Positions 41,984 through 52,810 of a DNA stretch of 64,000 bases are shown in pieces. How positions within the stretch are numbered: position 1 is the stretch's first letter; each line of letters starts with the position of its first letter. Below the pieces are notes generated by a model that worked only from the letters and a program-made list of their open reading frames with translations, was not told where the DNA came from and ran no database searches. The translations under genes were made by a program, and so were the position numbers. The DNA is taken from assembly GCA_020736575.1 (NCBI GenBank), contig JAGPYM010000008.1:1031001-1095000 (forward strand), read 5' to 3'. Source of the stretch: Thelonectria olida (lineage: Eukaryota > Ascomycota > Sordariomycetes > Hypocreales > Nectriaceae).

Positions 41984-44720
41984 ATGCCGCGCCGGCTCCT
42001 AAGGACCCCCGGACCCGCCGCCGCTCAGCACGGATCCGGCCCCACTTCCCGGAGCACGCCGCCGTGTTCGCTGCCGTCACCGTTGACGACGCCCGGAACG
42101 CTGGCGACGACGTTGGGGCCCTCTTCGTGGATGGACCCGTGCGTGAAGCGCGGCACTTGGCATCCCACCACTGCCTTTCTCCCCGACTTCGCTGATTGGG
42201 CTTCTTCCGTGCCCGAGCTCATCATCAGCGACTCGTCAGAACCCGAATCACTCTCCAACTAGACTAGCGGCCATCACCGTAGTCCTCCCCCGAGAGCGTG
42301 GAGCACCGCCAGTCTCGATACCTCGACGTCTTCCACTGCTTCGCTCCTGTCTCCCGTCCAAACAGAAGGAAGCGTGCGCAGCCGCTCCCGAGGTCCCAGT
42401 CCGTTGGGCCGATGCAGCAACACCACCACCTTGCCTTGCCTCGGCCCCCAGTGCCAGCTGATCTTTACCAACCCAGACGAGCTCAAGGCTCACGTCGAAT
42501 CAGTGCACACCCATTCGTGTAACTGGGCCGGGTGTCATCAACCGAGCTTCACCTCGCATCACGGCCTGGTATGGCACGTCAAGGCTGACCACCTCCTCAT
42601 CTGTCCCTTCCCTGGCTGTACCGAGACTTCTCTCCAGAGCACTCGAGCGGTGCGGTCACACATGGCCATCGTGCATACAAAGGCTGGAGGTGACGGTATA
42701 AAGGAGTGGGCACTCGCGCCATCCCAAAGCAGCCATCTCGTCTCGACCGAAAACAACAACAGTAACACCACCACCACCACCACCACCACCACAACTACAA
42801 CAATGGATAAAGAAGCTCGACCTGCCGAGAGCGGCAATTCTCCTGAGCACAGGGGCCATGTCATGGCCCAAGAACTTCTCTCCGCCAAGGCAGCCAAGAG
42901 AAAGTACCAAGACGATCTTTGGAACGTGCTGGAGAAGAGGGCCAAGAAGAATGCCAGTAGGTTCACCCTACCACTCCCTCCATCAAGGGGATCAATCCAT
43001 CCAGCCGAGCACCTCGCCGTCTGGGTCTGCAGGTCTCCGGCCTTATACGTCTATCACACTAACCGTCAAAGGCACCCCGAGATGCGCAGACAGTCCATCC
43101 GACTTGGTTCGAGGTAAGGCCTCGAGACTCGTGGAAACGGCGAGTTTCCCTCTTGTCTTCGAACACTCCATCCTTCCCTTCCTCTCAGAGTTCTTGCCCA
43201 AATGGGCGGGCTCGCATCACGTCGTCAGCGTCATGAGAGGCAAGCTGCCCCAGTCAAAACGCATCTGCATCATGACTCGGCGAGCCATCTCGCGAGCACG
43301 CAAGATGATCATCGTCCGCCATGTGCAGGACTTGCTCCCGGACAAGTTCCGCCGTCTCGTCTCGTTTGTCTTCTCCCTGGGCCAGGTCGACCGCATCACA
43401 TGGGCTCGAGGGTTGAGCAAGCATCACATGGACGACATCTGCGCACCGCGAAACCCCTATTTCTTCCGCAGTCCATGTATGGGCGATAGCATCGGCATCC
43501 GAGGAAACGGCGGCACGGTTGCAAACGGCACGGCAACGTTGGGCCCGACGCTCGATGTCGGAGGCGGGAGCTTCTGGCTGGGAAACTTTCACCCATTCCT
43601 TGAAGCGTATCAAAACCTCGACAGCGTCAACGTAGAACATCCATCCGTAGAAGACAGAGGCCGCTGCATCGAAGAGGGCCACGATGCCATGGCCCAGGAG
43701 CACGGCTTCAAGCTCGGCAAAATCGAAGTGACGTCTGGTCTCAACCTCAAGACCACACGCGTCTCTCACGATACCTACTGGGAGGAATGCGACAAGGAGC
43801 AGCCCTTGGTTGTTACTGACTGGTCCCTCATTTCCGCTCGTTCTTCTCACGCCAACCTCTTACGCCGGTTTCCGTGCGAGACTCAGCCCCTCCTAAGAGA
43901 TGCTCCCATCATTTCCACCGGCGTTATCTGTCCCGGTGCATACGTTAGTTCCACAGGCCGGACGTCGGGCCATCAGCGCGGCCAGATCTGCGAGATCCCA
44001 GCATACGTGAGCGGAGACGAGAACGGCACACAAAAAGCCACGAGGGAGTGGTTCATCGAAGAGCCCCAGTGCTCCGACGACGAGGAGGAATGGATCCGGG
44101 GGGGGATCGGCGTCGAGGGCGACAGCGGTGCCGCCGTTGTAGACGTGGCCACGAACGCCCTCATCGGCCAACTCTGGGGCAGGAATCGCTACTGGGGACC
44201 TGGGCCTCGACACACCTTCTTCACACCCATTGCGGACATCTTTGATGACATCCAAGAAAAGTGCGGGCAACAGACCCGTCCACAGCTCCCGCAGCACCGC
44301 GACGAGGCCGACTGCTTCCCGCTGTATCCCTCGTGTCGACAATGCTACGATCTACGGACTTATCTCGACAGCCGACGCAGCTCACGCATGTCGCTGCAGA
44401 GCATGATTATGGGCCGAGGCGACTGCGACCAGGACCTGACGTCGATCGAGGCAGACTCGGAGCTCGCAACGCCGCGGGACTACCATCGCTACGGGGGCGT
44501 CGAGGAGACGGGCTCGTCTTTCCACGCCAACAGCGGCACGTGTCCCAGCACTCCGGCAATCGCTGACAGCAGAAGCCCGTATGCGACGACGCTCGACATT
44601 GACGACCTATACGACACGCACTGCGCGATCCCAGACGGCTCGCGCAAGAGAGGAGGGCCTGTCTTCATGGCAAATTCAGGGGTAGCAGAGAGGTACAAGA
44701 GACAGAGAGTTGGTGGTTGA
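41984..44720 (+). CDS. C2H2 zinc-finger protein with a GDSG (trypsin-like) C-terminal region
   Basis: Predicted exons 41984-42234, 42283-42956 and 43072-44720 give 857 residues. Residues 136-159, 163-187 and 191-215 form three C2H2-type fingers (CLGPQC..., CNWAGC..., CPFPGC...). A Thr run coded by ACC repeats follows. The long C-terminal region includes GKLPQSKRICIMTRR and RKMIIVRHVQDLLP, then GGIGVEGDSGAAVVDVATNALIGQLWG with the serine at about 660, which matches the G-D-S-G of trypsin-like proteases; histidine and aspartate partners were not identified. Intron 2 is well supported (GTAGGT donor, ACTAAC branch). Intron 1 (48 nt, GTCAGA donor) is tentative: without it a TAG at 42260-42262 interrupts the frame. 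If that intron is wrong, the gene may start downstream or be broken. The function is unknown. Confidence 0.6.
42767..42792 (+). repeat. ACC trinucleotide run within the zinc-finger gene
   Basis: A run of ACC codons encodes about nine consecutive threonines, extended by ACA/ACT codons to about twelve. It lies between the zinc fingers and the C-terminal domain and is likely to vary in length between strains. Confidence 0.9.
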
Positions 44721-44742
44721 TGGTTGGTAGCCTGGATAAATC

Positions 44743-46754
44743 TCAGCCGGCAAATCCTCCACGAGCCATCTTCTTCGCCCGCGCATCGCGACGGTTGTGG
44801 TTCGCCCGTGATCCCTTGTGAGACTCCTTGTTCCTTCTGGCCGACTCCGTCTCCTTATCCCCTGTCGGTCCAGCCACATTGCCCCCTCGGCCACGACCAT
44901 GGCCTCGTCCTCGACCGCGACCACCTCCCCTTCCACCTCGAGATGATCCGCCGTCAGCCTCACTATCCACTTCGCCATTCGGGGACTCTCTCCATGACGT
45001 CCGCTCTAGTTGCGCCTGCTGTCCACTAAACGCAAACTTGGCTTCCAGCTTGCGCCTTTGTTGTGGATTTCTTACCAACATGACTGCCCACCCTTCAATG
45101 GCCTCGTCCGTCATCCCAGTTTCCCCCCTCAACTTGACTCGAGCAGCACTCCTCCTGGTTGTAGCATCACGGTCAAACACCTTGCCGTCGGCTTGATACG
45201 CTTTGAATAATGCCTCTTCATTGCCGTCACTTGCCGCATCAGCTTCGTTGTTGGTGGCATCAACCGTTCCACCAACATCGGCGGCATCGTACGTATCATC
45301 GCGTTCGTCGTCATCCGAGTCAAACGCCGCAAGAGCAGACAGAATTGCTGCCTTGTTGGGGGCATTTGACTTGTCCTTGAGGACATCATCGGCAGTTTTC
45401 CCGGGCTTCTTCCCAAATGAAAGTTTAGACGTATCATGAGCAAGACGATCGAGTTCGTCATCATCAAAAACGTTGTGTCGTGTGGGGAGCTGAGGAGGTG
45501 TTGAACGAGGCGCCAAAACTGAGTGTCTTCGTTCAGTATGTGGTGATCTAAAATCGTTAGCAATTGCAAACAAGAATTAGGCGTTGGGGCTGTATCATAC
45601 AGTGGCTCTGCACGATCTGCGTTGGCTAGATAAGGCGGTAGACTCTCACCGAGCAGATTCGCGACCACTTGCTCGACATCATCTGCATATTCGACCAGAC
45701 ACTTTGCCACGAATCCAGACCCCAAATCGGGAAACAAATCTTGAATCTGCGAAATCTGGCTCATCTTGTGAATGTGCATCTCAGCCTCCACTTGGTGTTC
45801 AGTCTCCTTGCCCTTGCCTTTGTCCATTTTTCGTCTCACCAGCCGCTTCGGTCGTACCATGGCTCCCTTCTTGAACCCTTCCAGGGCTGTAATGCGCTTC
45901 TTCAAGTTGTCTGTTGCTGCGTTGGCGTCTTCTGCTCTCCTTAGGAGGATACTCAGCAACGGTGTGTTTGTCACGAGCTCAGGGACCAAGGACTCCCTAA
46001 CGTTCAGGGGCCCGGCCTTGTGAGCATCGGCGGCCGCCTTTAACGCATACAGCTGATCACCCAGCATGGACCATTTTGGAGGCTCGGCCTCTATCAAACC
46101 CACTATGCAGAGGTAGGCTGTCGTAATAATTACGCTCCTCAAGGGAGGGTTCATGACCTGGAAGCATGTGACAAGGCCATCAAAGAAGTCGGAGCCCGCG
46201 AGAAACAGTGTGCAGGCGTCTGGAGACACGTGGAGTAGGTGGTTGAGGCGAGTAAGCTGCGACTCGACGAGTTTCAGATCGCCGTTAATTCCAGCGTCGA
46301 GTTGAGGGATGAGAAGTTTCTTGACGGAGGAGAGGGAGGATTCAAGCGGCGTCGAGTGCTGGCGGAACAGCTGTTGCAAGAGAGGAACGGTGACTCTGCT
46401 GGGGAAGATGCGTGCCAAATCAGCCAAAAAGGGAAATCCAAGAAGCTGAGGATACGGCGGGGGCGAGATATTGAGGACGCGGACCGAGAGCTGAAAGACG
46501 GCCCTCATAAGAAGCATCGAGTACAAGCCCAGAATCGGGGTCCCGGCCTCGGCCGTCTCCTCGGCAAAGGAGGTGAGGAAAGTGAGGATGGAGTCGTCAT
46601 TGGAGAGGGCAGCCTTGAAGTCCTTGTCGGACAGTGCGAGTAAGGCATGACAGAGGGCTTTCCAGGCTTCGAGAAGCGATTCCCATTCTTGCGATGAGAG
46701 GCGCTGCCTCCATGAGGCTTTGGGGAAGGGTGCGAGGGGGGGTAAGCTGGGCAT
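44743..46754 (-). CDS. CUE3: CUE-domain protein Cue3/ASCC2, ribosome quality-control trigger subunit
   Basis: Cue3 (human ASCC2) is the ubiquitin-binding subunit of the RQT complex with the helicase Slh1/ASCC3; it recognises ubiquitinated collided ribosomes in the cytosol and helps split them. Exons 46754-45601 and 45547-44743 give 652 residues. The N-terminal helical region (WRQRLSSQEWESLLEAW through RLNHLLHVSPDACTLFLAG) matches the ASCC2/Cue3 scaffold. The CUE domain lies at about residues 328-378 (KMSQISQIQDLFPDLGSGFV ... VEQVVANLLGESLPPYL), with the typical L-F-P motif. The C-terminus is acidic, then RGG-rich (RGGRGGGRGRGRGHGRGRGG), then basic and ends ARGGFAG. The intron has a GCTAAC branch site. 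It is divergent from RPS20 by 721 bp, and its stop is 22 bp from that of the zinc-finger gene. Confidence 0.9.
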
Positions 46755-47475
46755 GACAGGTCAAGGTCAACCGGAATGGCGTCAAAGAAGTCGAATGGAT
46801 GAGTTGTTTTTGAAAGGGGTCGTTTGAGTCGAAAATATGCAGAAAAAGGAGGAATAAAGAACGAATTGGTCGTGTTATAAACAGCCAACCCCAGAGGGAG
46901 CTGAACAAACAAACGAGCTGTGCAGTTGATCTGAAGGTACGTAGTGTTACCGTTTTAGGCCATCGCCGGATGAATCATCAGAAGTGGATGCTCTGCTCGT
47001 CACTTTCAGGCAGGTGTCACTGTCAGCCTCGATGCAGTCATAACTGACCGCCAGCTTATTAGTGCAAAGTGGCTATGAGACAAAGAAGCCTACGAATACA
47101 CGACTCGAATATCGAAAAAGAGTCATTTTTATACACAATACAGATAACACTATAGAAGCCGGAACCAATTGCGTCTTTATCGTCATACCTGGTAGCCATG
47201 GTCCTTCACATGGGCGTCTTGGCTCTTTGGCTCTTGGGGAACTCCCAGCCCACCACTGGCCAATCAGGCCAGCCTTCGTCTCTGCAGCCTCAAATCCCGC
47301 TAACCCGTCTTAGGACTAGCCCCGCTCACACACACAAGCCCTACTGCGAATCTTTCTCCCCACCAAAAAGTTCGCGATTCAATTTATTGCTTGAGTTCTA
47401 CCTCTTCAACACCCGCCTTCATCACTTTGCCGAAACGTCCATTCCAACACGTTCGAGTCTTGAAGGTTGCCCATC
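46755..47475. promoter_or_regulatory. Divergent promoter region, CUE3 / RPS20
   Basis: 721 bp shared between the two start codons. CCAAT boxes occur at 47165-47169 and 47260-47264, orientation towards RPS20; CCAAT is bound by the HAP complex. Pyrimidine-rich tracts precede the RPS20 start, as in many ribosomal protein genes. Confidence 0.6.
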
Positions 47476-47953
47476 ATGTCTTACCAGAAGCCCGAGAAGG
47501 ACCTTGGCGATGCGCCCGTACATTTCCCTCCTCCCGAACGCTCCCACAGATCGATCCCCAGCTAATCAACGTCGCATCAACAGAAGAGCCACAAGATCCG
47601 CATCACCCTCTCCTCCCGAAAGGTCCCCGTCCTCGAGAAGGTCTGCACTGAGATTGTCGAGCGCGCCAAGAGCAAGGAGCTCCGCGCCAAGGGCCCTGTC
47701 CGCCTGCCCACCAAGACCCTCAAGATCACCACCCGCAAGACTCCTTGTGGTGAGGGTTCCAAGACCTGGGATTGCTTCGAGATGCGCATCCACAAGCGCC
47801 TGATTGAGTACGTTGCGAGGACATTTGCCCAACATGGAAAAGGAGAACAATCGCTAACACTATCACAGCCTTAACGCCCCCACCGAGGTCGTCAAGCAGA
47901 TCATTGTCAACATCGACGCTGGTGTCGAGGTTGAGGTCACCATTGCTGCTTAA
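47476..47953 (+). CDS. RPS20: 40S ribosomal protein uS10 (Rps20)
   Basis: uS10 is a head protein of the small ribosomal subunit. Exons 47476-47517, 47584-47807 and 47869-47953 give 116 residues. Family sequence is unmistakable: [56 protein letters not shown] and [21 protein letters not shown]. The first intron splits [14 protein letters not shown] from KSHKIRI, the second falls inside the Asp codon before LNAP; both have standard ends, and the second has a GCTAAC branch site. The N-terminus carries lysines at 5 and 8, in the region whose lysines (K6 and K8 in yeast, K4 and K8 in mammals) are ubiquitinated by Hel2/ZNF598 when ribosomes collide. Expression should be high. Confidence 0.96.
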
Positions 47954-48397
47954 GAGATTGGATATCGTTATGGGCACGACTAGGAGGAATGTCCGTTTGG
48001 GTCGAGCTACGAGCGAATCTCTGGCTGAGGTAGACAAAAAAAATGAAATGATCTCCAAGCAATACTCAAGCTCAACGCCTACGTGTGACATGAAATAGCA
48101 TGATTGATATCGATCCAACATCCGTACTGCTGGGACTTACCGAGAAATGTCATCACGGATGAACAAATCCTGTCTCGGTGTCTTGACCCTGTGTCTCAAT
48201 ATGTGAATCGACTCCGTGTAGAACGGACGAGAACACATCGTGTCCGTGCCAGAAACTTCCTACATCATAATCCCATGCAACGCCGCCGAACTTATAACCC
48301 ACACGTAAACATGTTTCAACAATAAACGCCAGACGCTATTTCTTTTCTCCCGCCTCCTCTTTTCTTAGTTCATTGTAAACGTACACGTCCGTCCCTC
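47954..48397. other. Convergent intergenic region
   Basis: 444 bp between the RPS20 and NUP42-like stop codons. An AATAAA lies at 48322-48327, plus orientation, a possible poly(A) signal for RPS20 though rather far from its stop. Confidence 0.5.
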
Positions 48398-50283
48398 TCA
48401 AAAGTTCCACATAGTACATTCCCTTGGTGGTGGGAGCTCTGGCATGAGGCCATCCTGGAATGCACCCGTCTGCTGGAAGGCGGCCCATTGTGTCTTGGAC
48501 TTGTCATCGTACTGGTCCATGGGAAGCTCCGTGTCCTTGGTATATCCCGGTGGTCCATCAGGGAACCAGATTCGACACCATGTGCCGTCAAATTGTCTGA
48601 TGCCAGGCTTGTCACCCTTGTAGGTGACTGGCTTGCCCTTGAACATGGTTAAACGGCCATCCATACCCTTCGAGCTATAGCTTTCGATCGATGGGTGCAC
48701 CCTGCTGCTTCCAGGGGGGTAAGGATTCCCAGATGGCTTGGATGCTGCTGGCGCCGCCGGAGCTGCATTGGGCTGGCCGAAGGGATTAAGCTGTTGCTGG
48801 TTCTGCTGTTGGTTTTGCTGAGACGCAAAGCCGTTTGGTTGCTGTGGCTGTTGAGCTTGAGCAAAGGGATTGTTGGCATTGGCTGTGCCGGGTCCCTGGT
48901 TGGCAGACGCAAAGGGGTTCGAGGCCGCAGGGGAGGATGCCTGGGCAAAAGGGGATGGCGCCTGGGAAGGCTGGCCAAAAGGACTGGCTCCGTTGGCGTT
49001 TTGGCTATTGTTGGCATTCGAAGCAAATGGACTGCCTCCTTGGTTCTGGCCGGAGGGTGCTCCAAACGGATTGGCTGAAGCATTGTTGTTAGCTCCCGCT
49101 GAGGCAAAGGGACTCGAGCTGTTGTTAGCGCTATTCCCAGCCGCGGCAAACGGGCTCGAGCTATTAATGTTGGTATTGGCAGACGAGGCGAAGGGATTTG
49201 GTTTCTGTCCAAGTTGACTCGGTTGCCCAAATGCGTTACCTTGAGCAGGCTGTGACGGCGTCCCGAAAGATGAAGCTCCGAATGGGCTAGGCTTAGCACC
49301 CAAGGTTGAGGGTTGACCAAAGGCTGACGGCTGCGATGGCTGGCCAAACGCTGATGCTCCCTGTGCTCCCGCTTGACTAAACCCAGAGGCCTGCTGCGGT
49401 GGCTGTCCGAACGAGGGTGCACCGAATGGACTAGGCTTCTGGCCCAGAGCAGAAGGCTGTCCAAAGGCGTTGGATTGTGTCGTGGAAGGAGTCGCATTGT
49501 TGTTCGATCCGAAAGGATTGGGCTGGGTCGGCTGCTCGGGCACCAGTGACTTGGGTCGCTTTCCGACAAGGAATTCGCCAAAGGGTGCTCCCTGAGTTCC
49601 TTGCTGGCAGATATCTATTCGGTTGGGTCGGTTGTTTTCGGCACTGACGATGAACTGTATCGCCTCACTGACGTTGCGGGTCGCGTTCTGCATTTGCTGC
49701 TGGGCGTTGGTGTACAGTTGTTGGGCATCGTTCAACTGTCATCAAACGTTAGCTGCCTGAAATCAAACCGATATCAGCGCAAGTAGAACTTACAGCCTGC
49801 TGCTCATTTCCCGCAGCCTTCCCGGTGTAGAAATGAAGGCGCATCTCTTCAAAGCTCTGCTCACGTGGGTAACCCCCGAACAGCTGTCCTGGAGCATCTC
49901 GTCCAGGAGCATAGGCCGAGAGGATCCATTGTGGGATTTCGTTCGTCAAGTCTCGCTCGATAACGTCGCTCGTGATGTTGTATTTCTCTTTCATTGCGTT
50001 AGAAAGGCGCTTGTGTAGCTGGTTTTGGGGGATATTCCAAGTGTCAAGGATGGATGGAGGTTCGTACCGGCTGGAGTCTGCGAGCTGCCGCTTCCTCCAA
50101 GAGCTCCAAAGCGGTTCGCCGGTTGGTTCCGGTTGCTGTTGTTGTTACCTCCTGCATTGGAGTGTTCGAAGCGGCAGTTATCTGTGGTCCGATCAGTTTC
50201 TGATTCGCCAAGCTGGGGGAAACAGCTGTTTACTGACTGCCGTATCTGCAGTAACCCTGTTGGAAGAATTTACAGAGCGCCAT
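48398..50283 (-). CDS. FG-repeat nucleoporin with CCCH zinc finger, Nup42/AMO1-like
   Basis: Nup42-type proteins lie on the cytoplasmic side of the nuclear pore and work with Gle1 in mRNA export. Predicted exons 50283-50238, 50181-50068, 49987-49794 and 49735-48398 give 563 residues. The N-terminus MALCKFFQQGYCRYGNNCRFEH is a CCCH finger split by intron 1. The next block, TNEIPQWILSAYAPGRDAPGQLFGGYPREQSFEEMRL, is a fungal family hallmark. A helical segment (QLYTNAQQQMQNATRNVSEAI) leads to a long region of FG, SPFA, NPFG and FGQP repeats (about residues 185-440), then a folded C-terminus with GTWCRIWFPDGPPGYT. The acceptor of intron 2 (ending 49988, after CTAAC) was chosen to keep phase; an earlier CAG at 50019 would break the frame. 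The Podospora relative AMO1 was described in peroxisome biology. Confidence 0.87.
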
Positions 50284-50977
50284 GTCGGGCGGCGCGTTTG
50301 GCGCTCGTCAGTCGAGCAAGCAGGCAGATTCTGGTGTCGCGGATGGCCAGGCTACCTCATGGCGCGTGTATGGGAGGGGCTCGTGCAAATTGGAGTCGCA
50401 GGACGTCGTGTGGTTGAAGGACGAAGAGTCAACAGAAGTCCAAGGGTGTCGGATTTCAGCCTTCCTAGCCTTGTTTGCTAGCGATGTGGTGGTTGGGGGC
50501 GGTGCGCGAGTCTTTGTTAGGGGGGTAATTTACGTAGTAGGGACCTTGGCGGGGCAGTGCGCAGTCTGCCTCTCAGTTACCCTCCGCTGAGATATCTCGA
50601 TGAGCGATGTTGGTACAAATTCAACAAATTGAACTTCAAAGACGTTTTAGTCGGTTTTTTCCTTCAGCGAAGCAGTTCGCGCTTTGCTATACGCGTCGGA
50701 TTGGCCTGAGGCAAGAACCTAGCTTCAAGGTTCTTTCCCAATAGAATCGCTCCAAGGCCTGAGGCAGACACAAGTTGAATAACATCTCTCAGCCGATAAG
50801 AGCAATCCTACGTCGTCCTTCAAGCACCAAGACGAATATTATTTTGATATCATCATTGAAATTGATGCCGGCTTTACTTTGCCAGTCCTATGGCTAGGTA
50901 CCTAACGCCATCCCACAAGGGAAATCCGATCCATCACCATTCTCATCGGCTCACACGAAATCATATCCAAATCCTAC
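50284..50977. other. Intergenic region between NUP42-like start and P450 end
   Basis: 694 bp. The left part should be the nucleoporin promoter. No coding signal; a T-rich element lies at 50650-50665. Confidence 0.45.
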
Positions 50978-52810
50978 CTACACAGCCTCTGCCTTTCTGA
51001 ACTCAACCATGGGGCCATTCTTCGCACTCGTAAACGTGTCGACCAGCTGGAACTCACTCGGTCGGTGTCGGCCCCATTCGTTGCTCGCCTTACCCTCGCC
51101 GGGGTCCTCCACCCCAATCGCCTTTCGCATGTCGTACAGGTAGATGGTCCTCGCCAGAGTGCTCGTCATCTCCACGTAGGCCAAGCCCTTTCCGATGCAG
51201 CCTCGCGGGCCGATGCTGAAGGGGCAGAAGGCGCTCTGGGCCAGCGCCACCTCGTCCTCGCTGGTCCCGCGGCCCGTCAGTGGATTGCTGGCGCCGACGA
51301 GCCATCGCTCGGGCACGTATTCGTAAGCGGAAGGGAAATAGTCTTCGTTGTGGTGGAGCGCGTAGTGCGGTGTGCCAACGACGGTGCCGGCGGGAATCGT
51401 TTCGCCGTCGATGGTCATGCCGCCAGGGAGGACTTCACGAGGGAGAATACCACCGACTGAAGGTGAGAGACGCATGGCCTCGTCGATGCAGGCGCGGAGG
51501 TAAGTGCACGATGCCAGCAGCTGACCTGAGGTAATCTCTTCAACGTCCTTGAACTTAGAGCGAATCTCCTCAGTGACGGTCTTCAGGGCACGAGGGCAGC
51601 GGACGAGGTAAAACAGTGTTGCCGCCATGGCCGTGGATGTGGTATCTGATCCAGCAATGATACTTGATACACCCTGTCAGCTCAATGCTCTCACATTCAA
51701 ATTATTATGGTTAGAACTTACAGCAGATTCGATTCTCCCCAGAGCTCGGGAGTGCTGAACCCTTGGCCAGTTTCGGGATCACGAGCCTTGAGGAGGTAGT
51801 AGAAGAAATCACGTCGATCCGTTTCCTCGCCGAGCTTGGTGCGCTCGGTCAATTGACCCTTGCTGTAAGCCATGTATCGAGCACGGCCTGCAGCGAGGCC
51901 AGGGAAGAGGACTTTGTCGAGCTTAAGTCTGTCGACGACGGGCATGGTTCCGCACTGGCACATTGTCAGTCTGTCAATCCAATGGCTCGGGAGACGGTGA
52001 GATGACTTACAATCAGATGACGAGTCGTCGCAGCCTCGACAAGCCCAAGAGCAAAGCGGTTGTCAGGACTCTCCAGCATGTGGAAAGCCTTTCCAAAGCT
52101 CAAGTCACCCAGGATGTCCATGGCCAAGTAGTTGCACCAATCCGCCATGTTGCGCGGCTGCGTCCAGCCCTTAGCCTCGTCGCCGGCGTCTTGGATGCCA
52201 ATCTGCTCGCAAAAGGTGCGCACGTTGCCCAGGATGTACCGCTGCATCTCTTTCATGGCGCCTTCTGCAAAGGCATGGGACAGGACACGGCGCTTTCGGG
52301 CGTGCAGCTCCTTGTCCCGGGTGTTGTGGGTGTTGGCGGCAGGATGGACAAAGGCATTGTAGAACTCGGCCTTGCGGACGTTGGAGCGGAAGCCGTAGAT
52401 TTCCTTGAGGGCCTTGTTGGAGTTGAAGACGAGCGAGTTGGGACCGAAGCGGACAACTTTGCCTAGAGAGTGTGTCAGGGTGAGGGGGTCAAGGGAGGTG
52501 AGTAGGATAGGGGAACATACCGTATTTTTGGTGCAGTCTCCAAAACTCGAGGTGTCTATCGCCCTTGTAGGCGTGGTAAAGCTGGTAGGCGTCTGTGATT
52601 TTGGCAATGAGCGGGCCAGGATATTTGGCGAGAGGGTGGAAGAAGACGCGATAGATGACGAGGCCGACCGTCTATGAGAATTAATACGTGTTGGTGACAG
52701 TCGGGCAATAACTATCTTTGGGGAATTCGGCTCAGAAGGCTTACATAGAACAGTCCAGCCGCTCCAAAGAGCCCCAACCACATCCACAAGTGTCCTAGAT
52801 CAGACGCCAT
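50978..52810 (-). CDS. Cytochrome P450 monooxygenase
   Basis: A membrane-anchored heme oxygenase of the microsomal type. Exons 52810-52745, 52671-52521, 52462-52011, 51954-51722 and 51662-50978 give 528 residues. The N-terminus ([16 protein letters not shown]) is the ER anchor, followed by the Pro-rich hinge [11 protein letters not shown]. The I-helix has AGSDTT, the K-helix ExxR is EAMR, and the heme loop is [12 protein letters not shown] with the axial cysteine. [15 protein letters not shown] and [13 protein letters not shown] place it near the benzoate-hydroxylase and pisatin-demethylase-like groups of fungal P450s, but the substrate cannot be named. All introns keep frame (phases 0, 1, 0, 2). 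A CT repeat lies in its leader. I see no polyketide, peptide or terpene synthase nearby, so no metabolite cluster is evident. Confidence 0.94.

Noticed and set aside
48649..49581. 310-codon frame overlapping the nucleoporin in another frame
   Set aside because: It is a shadow of the repetitive FG coding sequence, rich in Arg, Leu, Pro and Ser.
50978..52810. Secondary-metabolite cluster around the P450
   Set aside because: No polyketide synthase, peptide synthetase, terpene cyclase, dedicated regulator or exporter is near; neighbours are housekeeping genes.
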